NCBI GenBank assembly: GCA_907163345.1
Contig: CAJQUN010000035.1
Span: 2,105,973 to 2,169,972, forward strand
Length of the DNA: 64,000 nucleotides
Direction: 5' to 3'
Source: Haberlea rhodopensis
Lineage: Eukaryota; Streptophyta; Magnoliopsida; Lamiales; Gesneriaceae
Position numbers and translations under genes: made by a program. A model generated the notes under the pieces. The model did no database searches and was not told where the DNA came from. It worked only from the letters and a program-made list of their open reading frames with translations. Shown here one piece after another: positions 10,376 through 21,434 of this stretch; the first letter of the stretch is position 1, and every line of letters starts with the position of its first letter.

Positions 10376-13043
10376 AACAACATAGCAAAACGTCCCATCT
10401 GATGTGACAAACTAACTTTATCTTGATCTTCTTTAGCCAAAGGAATCTGATGATATCCCTGGTAGGCATCCATTAAGCACAAGTACTGATGTCCTGCTGT
10501 TGAATCAACCATCTGATCAATCCTTGGTAATGGGTAACAATCCTTCGGACATGCCTTATTAATATCTCTGAAATCTATACTCATCCTCCACTTTCCAGAG
10601 CTCTTTGGTACTAAGACCACATTTGAGAGCCATGTTGGAAATTGTATTTCTCTAATTTGACCTGCCCGAAGGAGCTCCTCCACCTGCTCTCTTATGACCT
10701 TATCCTTTTCAGGTCCAAAATGTCTTTTCTTCTGTTTTACAGGTTGTACTCCCGAGAGCACATTCAAATGATGTTCTAGCACGTCTGGTCTAATTCCTTT
10801 TAGATCCCGAGCACTCCAGGCAAAGATATCCTCATTTTTAATTAAACATGAGATGAGATCGGCTTTAATAGTTATTTCCAAGTCCTTGGCTATTTTTACT
10901 TTTTGATTAGTAGAGATGAGCTCGATCATTTCAGGTTCTTCATCCAAGCTGTTGGGAATGCCTTTGTCATTCGCAACACTATACCCAGCTCTTTCAATAC
11001 AACCAACCTCCCGACGAGCTCGCTTAACGTCTTCTTTTACTTCGTCCACATAACATCTGCGGGCTGTCTTCTGGTCACCACAAAGAACCCCAACTTCTCT
11101 ACCCACTGGGAATTTTAATTTCTGATGATAGGTAGAAGCTACCGCCTTGAAGTCCTTCATTGCAGGTCGGCCTAAGATTGCATTATATGATGAAGGTGCC
11201 TCTACCACAATGAAATTAACCATCTTTGTAATGCGAGACATCCCATGACCCAGAGATAAGGGCAGGTTGATCTGTCCAAGTGGTTGAATTGCGTGCCCAG
11301 TGAACCCATACAGAGGAGTTGCAATATGTTCATATTTTGACCCCTCTATCTGCATCTTTTCTAAGGTATCTTTGAACAAGACATTGACTGAACTCTCAGT
11401 ATCGATGAAGATCCTTGCTACATCATAGTTAGCTATGGTTACAGTGACCACTAGGGCATCATTGTGTGGTGTTGCAACTCCTTTCAGATCATCAGGCCCG
11501 AAACTTATGACAGGCTCATCTCTTGCAATAAACTCTTCCGATACTTCAAAATTTTCCATTCTTCTACCATGACTTTTCCGAGCTCTACCCGAGTCTCCAC
11601 CAGTGGGTCCCCCTGAGATCATATTAATAGCTCCTCGGGTGGGATTATTATCCACATGTTCTACCCTTCTCCTTTGATTATCTGTTTCTTTAGGAGCAAT
11701 ACCCCTTTCACGGGACCTGGTTCGGCCCCTATATGGTGTCTTCTCTCTTCTTTTACCTCGGTACCGGCTTCTACCCTGTCCTTTCTGAGAAGGTTCCTGC
11801 TTCCTTGTTAGCAGAGTTTTTATTTCAGAGTCTCTTTTGATGATTCTTTCTATCTCATCTTCAAGCTTCTGACACTCATTCGTTATATGACCGTACTCTC
11901 TATGGAATTCACAATACTTATCAGAAATAGGCGTACGAGACCCGTTATCCGACTTCCTTGGTCTTTCCAGTTTCTTTCTATCACCACATATTTCCATAGC
12001 TCTTTCCAAGCTCATGGATAGAGGTATGCTTGATGCAAATTGACTTATAGTTCGACCACTTTCATCAGCCCTATCAACAGTTCTTTTCTTGCTTAACTCT
12101 AACTTATCCTTCTTTTCTGATGGCCGCAGATCAGCCCTTCTCTGTCTCTGAGCATCTTCTAGATTGATATACTTTTCAGGTCTTCCTAGAAGTTTGTCAT
12201 AACTTCTAGGAGGTTTCTTTACCAAGGATTTAAAGAACTCTCCTGCCTTAAGCCCTTGTGTAAAGGCGTTAATAAGGACATCCACCGTTGCAGTTGGGAC
12301 CTCTAAGGCTGCCCCGTTAAAGCGTTGTACAAACTCCCTCAAGGACTCCTGTTCATTCTGCTTGGTAGTAAACAGACTTAAAGAAGTTTTTTGATATCTC
12401 TTACTGCTGGCAAACTGGTTTAGAAAAGCCGAACTGAACTCCTCAAAGCATCGTACAGTGTTTGGTTTAAGTAAATTAAACCACTGTTGTGCCGATCTAA
12501 CCAAGGTGGTAAGTAAAACACGGCATTTGATCCCATCAGAATACCTATGCAACAGAGCAGCATTCTCAAATCTTCCAAGATGCTCTTCCGGGTCTGTACT
12601 TCCATCATATTCTCCACTGCAGGTTGTCTGAAATTTGGCGGGAGTTCCTCTCCTAGAATAATTAGGGAGAATGGACTTTCTCTCCTGGCCACTGGAGTTC
12701 GGCCACCAAGATGCTGACCCAATCACCTTAACTCTCCCCATACAGCTTCCATTGGATCTACTAACGGAGGCTCTACTTGTGTATCTGCCACAACACTTGC
12801 TACCCTATTACTTTCAGGGACCCGCTCCGGTTGAACAGGCGAAGGCGCCTGATTTGTTTGTGAAGGGGGTGGAGGTTGGTTAGACTCCGTTGGTGGTTGA
12901 ACCTGGTGCTGGAAAAAAGTATTTCGCATGGTCTGACTGATGAATTGTGCCAATTGCTCCATAGTCATGCCTCCCACATTCATAACAGATGGAGGTGTTT
13001 GATCTTCCTGCTGTGGAGGAACATCTTGATCTCCCACATTCAT
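10330..13043 (-). pseudogene. Tat gag-protease-RT (5' part), with stop and frameshifts
   Basis: Starts at ATG 13043. The first frame is Pro/Gln-rich to a TGA at 12723-12725, resumes in the same frame (ESPFSLIILGEELPPNF) and then shifts near 12615 into the 12741-frame that stays open to 10330. That frame holds the retrotransposon gag domain (GSTDPEEHLGRFENAAL to about 12170), a CCHC-lacking basic region, the aspartic protease (IDTESSVNVLF, about 11370) and the RT fingers and palm start (about 10800-10420). A frameshift near 10408-10413 disrupts the reading into the next pol frame. The protease shows DTE where DT/SG is the rule, which should remove activity. Confidence 0.9.
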
Positions 13044-13150
13044 AGCAGACTCCGTTGGATTTTCTCTTTCTCCCTAATTCCTCCTAACTCCACGCCCACG
13101 TCCCCGTCGTCCAGCCATATCAACGTCTTCAATTCAGTAAATCTTCCCAC

Positions 13151-13163
13151 AGACGGCGCCAAT
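13151..13163 (-). promoter_or_regulatory. Primer-binding site region of Tat element
   Basis: On the minus strand, directly after the 5' LTR end (GATATCA at 13164), the sequence reads ATTGGCGCCGTCT. TGGCGCC right after the LTR is the start of the primer site typical of plant Tat/Athila elements; I infer a tRNA-Asp-like primer but did not align a tRNA. Confidence 0.7.
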
Positions 13164-13827
13164 TGATATCACCAAATTTTGCGATGACTTGCTGATATCA
13201 ATAGAGAGGGGGTTCACCTCTCTTTCTCCTCCAACACTCAATATAACAACAGGGATATCAGTAAATATCTTCTGCAATGACCTGAAAATACGAAGCAAAG
13301 GTGAGAAGGGTGCCGGAAGTTTTTCCGACGGGTCCCCTCCGACGCTCAAGTCAGGTGAGAGAATATGAAGAGAATATATGCGGTAAGTGAAAGCAATTAT
13401 AAAATTAGTCTTTAATCGATACCCCAAACCTGGTATTTATAGGTGGAGACCTAAGAGTTGTATTGCAACAAGGACTCTTTCCATGTTTATCCAAATCTTA
13501 CCCAGATATGTCAAGATCCTGAGAATACAATCAAATCCTTGATATTGCTCCGCAGATCTAGGACTAGATATCTTGGGGGACTGGTTTCCTTGCTGAGCGC
13601 CGGCAGCAACAAGGGAAATGAGGAGAGCTCGGCCTATCAGCTCGGGGTCCCAAAAGAGGTCGCTCGTCGAGGTACTGGAGGGGCAACATGTGAGGTGAAA
13701 CAGGTCGGCCAAACAGGCCGGACTTCGCAAAGAGCTCGGAGAGGTAGGCGAGGTCTCGCGAAGAAAGGCGAGTAACATACCTTGGAGCCAGGTCGTCTCG
13801 TCAGGTGGTATCTTCTAGCGGGTATCA
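13164..13827 (-). repeat. 5' LTR of Tat element
   Basis: 664 bp, matching 4268-4930 with about 16 substitutions and one indel by eye. It borders the CATCG duplication at 13828-13832 and the primer site at 13151-13163. Confidence 0.93.
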
Positions 13828-13880
13828 CATCGCAACGAGCATGTGATGACTTCTGATCGGACTTAATGAGTCGTTTGCTC

Positions 13881-14962
13881 CATGGTTCACCGTTGCGGGA
13901 ACGGTGCCCGGAACGAAGGTCATTATTCCAGTTCCAATGACATTTCACGAAACGGTCACGGCGCAGATTTTTTAAAAATAATATTAAAAATAAAAAATTG
14001 AATATTTTGAACAAATATTTAAAAATATGTAAATCTTAATGAACATGTAAATAGATTATTTTGAAAAAATAAGTTATATTTTAAATATACACATCATTAA
14101 AATATAAATTTTATATACATCAAATATTTACGGTCCTTTCATCGTAATTCATGACATTGAAAAAAATTGGTGCATAAAAAATATTAGTTTTAAAATGTTA
14201 AAAAATCAGAAAATTAGTAAAATTCAAAAGAAAAAGATTATTTTAAGAAAATATTTAATTTTTTTTTCTAATCTTATGTACATTTTATTAAACATGCATT
14301 TATCTTCAATATATAATATAATTTTTATAATTATATCAAAATTATTTTACCTTCAAATCATAACATTAATAAAAAATAAAACGACCAAACAAAATAAAAT
14401 ATTTTTATTTAATTTTTAATTAGTTAAGTTTTCAACTCATTTATAAAATGACTAAATATTATGTACTCTTTCAAGTAACATAAATAATTGTGCACCTTCC
14501 TTACTTTAATTTCTTTAAAAAAAATATTCAACCAAATATTTTAAAAAAAATAAATGTGAATAAAAAATTAAAAAACTAAAATATGAAACGTGCACAGAGT
14601 CGTCTCACGTTTCTTAAAGCAAGTTGGTAACATTTGTTTTTACCATTTTTTTGAATTGTTTTATTAATTTATATTATTTTTAAATACCTCATCTCTCCTT
14701 AACACACACACACTTCTTCTTCAACACTCTTCCACACAAATACACGCTCAAAATTTTTTTTTACAGAAACAAACAGATCGGCCGTTCCAACTCCGCGAAA
14801 TCGCCGTTCCAACTCCGCGAAACCGATTTATCGGCGATTTCTGGTTGTATAACTCCGTTACAATGCAGCCCTCTTCACAAGCCGGAACTTTGTCGCGGTG
14901 GGCGTCGTTCCGGTTCCAGAACGGCCGGAACGGCCGTTCCGATACCGATACTGCAAACCATG
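13881..14962. mobile_element. hAT-type non-autonomous element inserted in copia gag
   Basis: A 1082-bp element starts CATGGTTCACCG and ends with the inverted form TGCAAACCATG. A perfect 8-bp duplication GTTTGCTC lies at 13873-13880 and 14963-14970. Both ends carry GC-rich GGAACGG/CCGTTCC words (about 13890-13935 and 14785-14945) around an AT-rich core. No transposase is visible; the 74-aa ORF at 14195 is AT-rich noise. Removing it and one duplication copy makes the copia gag frame continuous, which supports the borders. Confidence 0.88.
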
Positions 14963-14970
14963 GTTTGCTC

Positions 14971-16560
14971 AGATAAGGAGTCAGTTACTTCTAGCAAATC
15001 CTCTTCCTTCAATCCTCCAGAATCAACCACTCGAGTCAAGTTTCAACGCAAAGAACGTCCTTTATGCACTAAATGTGACATCCATGGACGCACTATTGAA
15101 ACTTGTTATAAAATCCATGGATATCCCCCAGGATACAAATCTAGGCATTGCATTCGCACATATAATTCATCTCATGCTCATGTTAACCAAGCTTCCAGAG
15201 TCCACTCAATACCGACTCTGCATCACAAGGGAATTTCTTCCAAAACCTTAGTCAAGGTCAATATCAACAACTGATGCATATGTTTTTTTCTCATATGTCT
15301 ACTCCAGCTGCTGCTCCAGAACCTTCAAGTTCTGTTCCATCTTCCTTTATTCCAGGTACTTGCTTTTCTACCACAAGTAATCGGAATTTATCTGCTGGAA
15401 ACATATGGATCTTAGACTCTGGTGCTTCGTCTCATATTTTGCTACTTCACAATTATTTTCTTGTCTCGCACCTTTAACAAATTCATTAGGTACTCTTCCC
15501 AATTATTCCAGTATTCCAGTTCATTCATCTGGTACTGTCCTCGCCTCATTTTATTCAATACACTCTTTGTTCCTGAATTCAAATTCAACTTGATTTCAGT
15601 GAGTGCATTACTTCACGATAATCATCTCATGGTCATCTTTTATCATGATCATTTTCTTATCCAGGACATACACACATCGAGGACGATTTGCAAGGGTAAC
15701 AAGATAGGAGAATTCTACGTTCTTGACAGTCATCACACTGCAGCTAACACCTCTGTTTGTCTCACTCAAATTACTCCTATTCTACGGCATAACAGACTGG
15801 ACACCCATCTTGTCAAGTTTTAATTCAACTTCATACTCAGTTAGGATATAAAAATTTAGATACAAAAGTCGATACACCTTGTCTTGTTTGTCCTCTTGCA
15901 AAACAGAGACGTTTACCTTTTCTTTCACACAATAATATGTCATCTTTTCCCTTTGAACTAATTCACTTTGACATTTGGGGTCCTTTTAATGAAATATCTC
16001 TGTGGTCATAGATATTTTTTAACTCTTGTAGATGACTGTACAAGATTTGTTTGGGTGTTCTTACTTTCTCATAAGTCTGATGTTGCATTGATTATACCAC
16101 GATTTTTTGCTGTATCAAAACACATTTTCACAGTGATATTAAATGTTCTCGGTCAGATAATGCAAAGGAACTTTTCTTCTCTGAATTCTTTGCTAAACAA
16201 GGTACCTTACACCAATTTTCACGTGTTCAAACACCTCAACAAAATTCGGTAGTTGATCGAAAGCATCAGCATTTACTCGATGTTGCTAGAGCCCTATATT
16301 TTCAGTCCCATGTTCCTTTAAAGTTTTAGCATGATTGTATGCTTACTGCCACATTCTTGATTAATAGGACTCCATCCAAAATTCTTCAACAATAATCTCC
16401 TTTTGAACTTCTATATCATAAGCCAGTCGATTTTTCATTTTTAGAACATTTGGATGATTAACTTATGCTTCTGCCTTGGCTGCCCATTGTACAAAATTTC
16501 AACCTCGAGCTCGTATGTGTGTATTCCTTGGATATCCTCTTGGTTTTAAGGGTTACAAAA
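14971..16560 (+). pseudogene. Copia gag 3' end, zinc knuckle, protease and integrase (broken)
   Basis: After the hAT element the frame resumes with QIRSQLLLANPLPSI (a standard copia gag segment). It continues to a knuckle of the form CTKC-X-H-X-CYKIHGYPPGYK (about 15065-15140) and a protease with WILDSGASSHI (about 15405-15440). Then follow the GAG-pre-integrase region (GEFYVLDS, about 15705) and the integrase core (LIHFDIWGPF, about 15958; RYFLTLVDDCTRFVWV, about 16008-16055). Stops and frameshifts recur, for example near 15475, 15820 and 16250, so no product longer than fragments is possible. Confidence 0.88.
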
Positions 16561-16906
16561 TGTATGATATTCTATCACGGGATGTCATTTTTTCATGAAA
16601 ATATATCCATTTCATTCCTTAGATTCTAATGTCACTCAACCTGATCCTTTTCCTGATATGGTTTTTCCTACTGTTCCAGTTGACTTCTCACTTCCTTCTC
16701 ATGTTCCATCTTCACATTATATTCCTCCTCTTTAAGACATTTCTAATCCTGATCATTCATCTTTAGTATCTCAAACTCCATCACAGACTGAATCCCTTCG
16801 TCGATCATCTAGGCCTTCTAGATTACCTCTTAGATTACAAGACTATCATTGTAATCTTTCCTCTTCATGCTCCCAGCCTAAAAATCTTTCTCATACAAGT
16901 CACTCA

Positions 16907-18440
16907 TTGTCACCTTCTTTTAAAGCTTTCACACTTTCTGTGTCTTGTCATGCTGAACCCCAATACTATCATCAAGATGTGAAACATCCGGAATGGAGTC
17001 AAGTCATGAACGATGAATTAACAGCCATGGATCACAATCAAACCTGGTCTATTGTTCCACTTCCTGCAAATAAATCTCCAATTGGTTGTCGATGGATTTA
17101 CAAGACTAAATTGAAATCTGGTGGTTCTATTGAGAGACACAAAACCCGATTACCAAAGGTTATAATCAAAGAGAAGGCATCGATTTCATAGACACCTTCT
17201 CGCCTGTTGCCAAGTTAGTTACAATCAAGGTGCTTCTTGCTTTAATAGCAACTCATTCTTGGAATATGATTCAGTTAGATGTGCATAATGCTTTTCTCAA
17301 TGGGGATTTGTTTGAAGAGGTTTATATGGACATTCCTTTGGGTTATGGAACTATGGAGCTACGTCATCAACAACCTAAAATGGTTTGTAAGCTACACAAG
17401 TCTATATATGGTATTAAACAAGCCTCTCGTCAATGTAATGCCAAACTTTGTCATGCCTTAATTCAAATTGGATTACTCAATCCAAATATTATTATTCTCT
17501 TTTCACTAAAGGCAAGCGTTTGATTTTTGTGGCTCTTTTGGTGTATGTTGACGATATTATCATTACAGGTCCTTCTTTGATCCACATTGATGATTTGAAA
17601 GTTCGATTACAATCACAGTTCAAGCTTCGTGATTTGGGTGATTTAAAATACTTTTTAGGCCTTGAAGTGGCTCGGGAAACTTCTGGTATTACTTTGTCTC
17701 AACGACATTATACCATTCAATTGCTTACAGATAGTGGTTTTCGCGATTGTAAACCGGTTAGCACTCCTATGGATCCGAAGATTCATCTTAATGCTGTTGA
17801 TGGGGATCTTCTTCCAGACTCCACAGAATACATAAGACTTATTGGCAGACTTTTGTATCTCAATTTTGCTCGTCCTGATATTACATTTACAGTTCACAAG
17901 CTTAGTCAATTTTTGGCTCAACCACGGACTCCACATCTCCAGGCTGCTCATCATTTACTTCGTTATCTCAAAAGACATCCAGGTCAGGGTCTGTTCTTTA
18001 TGCCAAATCTGTTCCTCAACTTCGTGCATTCTCTGATGCTGATTGGGCAACATGTTCTGATTCTAGAAGATCTCTCACTGGTTTTTGCATCTTTCTTGGT
18101 GACTCTTTAATTTTATGGAAGTCCACGAAACAAAATACGGTTGCTCGTTCATCAGCTGAAGTTGAGCATCGAGCTCTTGCTACCACTGCTAGTGAACTAA
18201 TATGGCTTCAACAGTTGCTCAATGATTTCTCGGTTTATACACAGATGCCCTCTACAATTTTTGTGATAATACTGCATCAATTCACATTGCTACCAATCAT
18301 ACTTTTCATGAATGGACCAAGCATATTGAACTTGATTGCCATTTTATATGGGACAAGATTTATGCGGGTTTCATCAAATTACTTCCTATCCGTTCCAATG
18401 TTCAACTTGCAGATATATTCACCAAACCATTACCTTTAAC
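16907..18440 (+). pseudogene. Copia reverse transcriptase and RNase H (broken)
   Basis: Plus-strand frames give, in order, the RT start (WSQVMNDELTAMDHNQTW, about 16993), QLDVHNAFLNGDL (about 17272), IYGIKQASRQ (about 17405) and the catalytic VYVDDIIITG (about 17540). YFLGLEVARE and the ARPDITF segment follow to about 17900, then RNase H with VARSSAEVEHRALA (about 18140) and the LADIFTKPL-type end (about 18410). Frames switch near 17150, 17480 and 18000. All signature motifs survive but no continuous frame does. Confidence 0.9.
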
Positions 18441-18505
18441 GATGCTCTTTCCACTTTTGTCCAAGATGGCGGTCCAAGACATATACAGTCCATCTTGAGG
18501 GGGCG

Positions 18506-18681
18506 TTTCACAGTTAGCCACCTGGCATTCTTATTATTTAATTAACATCCAGTTCACTTAGTTATTTAAGCTGTTAGTTGGTTATTGTCTTTGTTATATA
18601 AACCTTGTATTGCAAACATTGTAGATTGATTTATTCATTCAGTGAAATAGAAATGCTTTTCACTTCCAATTTCTCTCAACA
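18506..18681 (+). repeat. 3' LTR of copia element (candidate borders)
   Basis: Directly after a purine-rich CTTGAGGGGGCG (18494-18505), the expected polypurine tract, a short sequence runs to CTCTCAACA at 18681. It holds a TATATAAAC box at about 18595-18603. The start TTTCACAG looks like a decayed TG terminus. No second copy was found near the 5' end. Confidence 0.55.
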
Positions 18682-20035
18682 TAATAGTCGTGGATTCCAC
18701 CAATGGACCAATTTAATATAATTGATCTAAATTATTATTTTATTCAAAAGCAGCACTAGCTAAAAGCTTTCAAAACTACTATTTTCCTCTCAATAAGTAT
18801 CGTGAATAAAAAAACTAGGAGATCCAAAATGATACCGCATATCCTGCACAAAATAAGGCTAATCTCCCTTTCAATCCATCTTGAGCGGATAATCAGAAGA
18901 GACACTCGATAGTCTAAATCAAGCCAAAGAGAGCCGATCTTATTGCTAACAGAGATCAAATCCCGTTAATATAACCAATAATTCTGGTTCAAGATTGGAA
19001 CGAGGCTCAATCAAGTCCTTATTAAGCAAGATGCACAACTAAGGGTGTAAACAAATTGAGATGGCTCGATTTTTTTTTTTTTTTTGATTCGTAATTCGAA
19101 ATTATCGAATTTGAACCGAACTCGAAGATGTTCGAACTTGTTTCAAGCTCGACTCGAGTCCAAATTATTTTGTTCAATAGTTTACGAGCCACTCGCGACC
19201 TTTAATATTTTATTAATATAATATAGTTATATATTAAATAAAAATAGTTCGAACCTTTCGAGCCTTTATTTTTGAGTAATAGTTCAAATAGATCGCTACA
19301 TGTTTGAATATTAAAGCCGAAATCAAACTCAAGCCATGAATACTAAAATTTTCGAGTTTCGAATCGAACTCAAGCTTTAATACATTTATTTGAGTTAGAA
19401 TACGAACCTTAATGGTCGCGGATAATACCACCAATGCTCAACTAACCAGGACTCCTCGAAAACATCCATCCATGTTATTTTGAAACCCCAATGAAATTTT
19501 TCCACTTAATAACAGAGAGATATGAGTAATCTTTAAATTTTCTGAAATATAATTAGGAAAACGAGAATTTCTTTCATTAATTTCACAGTTCATATTAAAT
19601 TTAATAAATTTACACATTTCTTTCATGAATTTCATCTGTAATTTCACAATGACTGGACAATTCCCTTCAAATAATGTTTATATCGATTTAATTATGCAAC
19701 TAATATTTTACAAGAAACCCAAATATTTCAATACTGCCGAAATTTAACAATCCAAATCTATAATTTGTTCCAAGTTTTCTTTCTCATTCAACACGTGACA
19801 GAGTCCTATAATAAACATATACATTCAGTAATAATTATATAAACATCCTATAATGTCATTTATCAAAATTCAAAATGCAGATAAAAATAATAAGTAGACT
19901 TTCTATAGTCAATGATCTGTGATCATAAGCTGTCTCTCTACAGTTCACGGAACAATCTACAAATTCTTCCAAACCGTAGTTTCTTTATGCTACTCTTAAG
20001 GATAACATCTTTAGGGTAGAATGCTGATACGTCCA
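18682..20035. other. Spacer with TCGAA-rich relic, no gene seen
   Basis: No coding motif. Between about 19027 and 19410 there are many TCGAA, CTCGA and TTCGAG words in both orientations after AGGGTGTAAACAAATTGAG. This looks like a common plant DNA-element relic beginning GGGTGTAAAC, but I could not find a duplication or matching ends. The last 200 bp lie just downstream of the PsbQ-like gene and may hold its 3' UTR. Confidence 0.4.
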
Positions 20036-20898
20036 TTAAGCGAGTATTGCCACAAGATCATCGATTGATTTCAATGTCTTCTCGTAGTATAAATATGACT
20101 CGTAAACCTTTGGTGACCGAACATAATAGTCGAACTGTCATGAGAAATATTCAACTCATTATAAACAATAATAAGGAAAATACTTGTGTGGACCCGGCTT
20201 GAGTCTAACTTATAAATCAACTCAATATGATTGGTTCAAAATGATTGGTATGTCATTTTATATTGTATTTTAATATTGAATTAAAATATAAGTGAGACCC
20301 AAACTTGGTGTGTAAAAGTATTTTCTGAATAATAATAACAAACATAAAAAAATAGCACAAGAATTAAAAATAAAATAACAAACATAATATCAAAGATGAG
20401 ATGTAAAGAGTTAAAAGTGAATTACCAAATTAGACATACCTCAGACATGTTGTCGACCAACTCATTAGCAATTTTGACATAGGATTTCTTCATGTTATCG
20501 GGCAAAGTAGACATCGCAGTCTTCATATCTTGAGAGAGATAGGATTGCTTTAGCCGTATGTAAAATATTACATACCTCCAAGACATGGTCTCCAGCATGC
20601 CCCTAAGGTCATGTAGCCCTTCCGCCGTCTGCCGGATTCTGGCCACTGCATCTTCCGGCGATAGCCCCGGCTGAAAGAACTTTTCCAATAAAAATGAACG
20701 TGTGCCCCAATTTTGAGCTTGTGCTAGTGGCGTGGCTTGTAGGCCTAGTGCCAATGAAGTGGTTAAGAACGTCGTTACGATTTTTCGACGATTTTCTTGT
20801 TTGAATAATGTTGCTCGGATTCTTTGGATTGCGGGGTGGCGGTGGTGCACGCTGGTGATGTGGTGATGGCAAGGGGTTGGGTTTGGAATGGTGGTCAT
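20036..20898 (-). CDS. PQL3: PsbQ-like protein, chloroplast thylakoid lumen (PQL3-type)
   Basis: Two exons on the minus strand: 20898-20440 and 20134-20036, with a 305-bp intron starting GTATGT and ending ACAG, phase 0. The product is 185 aa. Residues 1-36 look like a chloroplast transit peptide. RR at 37-38 followed by a hydrophobic stretch (41-53) and AQA at 59-61 form a twin-arginine thylakoid-lumen signal. The rest is the helical PsbQ-like domain (GLSPEDAVARIRQTAEGL; exon 2 FDYYVRSPKVYESYLYYEK). Family members are lumenal subunits linked to the chloroplast NDH complex or photosystem II. I chose ATG 20898 over the upstream in-frame ATG at 21018 because it gives the usual length (about 185-190 aa) and a normal transit peptide. 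The choice among PQL1, PQL2 and PQL3 is from memory of family ends and less certain. No disruption is seen. Confidence 0.88.
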
Positions 20899-21426
20899 GG
20901 TTTGTTGTGTCGTTTGATGGAGGGTAAGGGGAAAAGGGCATACAGATAGGAAATACAGTGAATGAGTTTTGTTGTTTAATAAGTGCAATATGGACCTTTG
21001 ATTTTCGTGACATGTCATTTCATTATCTTCTTTATATTGTGTTTAAATATATCTGATCTTACAAACACCAGCACATATATATATACATATATATTTATGT
21101 ATCTTGATCTTTACAAACACCGTTTATTTAAGTATTTTCCTTAAAAGGGTTATCATTTCTGATGAAAGGTTGATGGTTTTTTTATTTTTGGTCGAAAAAT
21201 GGGGTTGTGGAGATGTTTTTAATGCCACTATTAAAGATGGTGTTTTTGGGTTGACATTACCATATTTTATAACAAAATAAAATTATAAGTACATGTGCTC
21301 GTCTCAAGAACGATATCAAACAAACTATCCGTGTTGTTTGATATAATTTTTTAATAAATTAAAATATAAAACGTTGAATTATAATTTGCACTTTCCAATA
21401 AAAGTTGACGTATACCAAATGAGTGC
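20899..21426. promoter_or_regulatory. Upstream region of the PsbQ-like gene
   Basis: The 5' flank of the minus-strand gene. TATATATA runs at about 21077-21098 lie about 180 bp upstream of the start codon and could act as a TATA region, leaving a 5' UTR of roughly 150 bp. This is inferred from position and composition only. The hAT-like element at 21435 begins about 540 bp upstream of the start. Confidence 0.35.
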
Positions 21427-21434
21427 TCTCATAC

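Larger units (their letters stand above)
4268..13827 (-). mobile_element. Ty3/gypsy Tat-lineage LTR retrotransposon (complete structure, damaged genes)
   Basis: A 9560-bp minus-strand element bounded by LTRs 4268-4930 and 13164-13827 and a 5-bp duplication CATCG (4263-4267 and 13828-13832). Reading on the minus strand: PBS, gag, protease, RT, RNase H, a second RNase H, integrase, two tandem arrays, an oppositely oriented ORF, PPT, 3' LTR. The second RNase H and the oppositely oriented extra ORF are marks of the Tat lineage (Retand/Grande/Ogre relatives). Counted by eye, the LTRs differ at about 16 substitutions plus one indel in 663 bp (about 2.4%). At a commonly used grass rate of 1.3e-8 per site per year that is roughly 1 My. 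gag, RT and integrase all carry stops or frameshifts, so it is not autonomous. Confidence 0.93.
3680..18681 (+). mobile_element. Ty1/copia retrotransposon, degenerate, interrupted by two nested elements
   Basis: Plus-strand copia order is visible: gag (3691-4267, then 13828-13872 and 14971-15060), CCHC knuckle (about 15065-15140), protease (about 15400-15440), integrase (about 15660-16560), RT (about 16980-17900), RNase H (about 18115-18440) and a short 3' LTR (18506-18681). The Tat element 4268-13827 and the hAT-type element 13881-14962 sit inside gag. Many stops and frameshifts interrupt all domains. I found no 5' LTR matching the 3' LTR, so the 5' end is deleted or diverged beyond recognition by eye. 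Before nesting it would have been about 4.4 kb. Confidence 0.85.
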
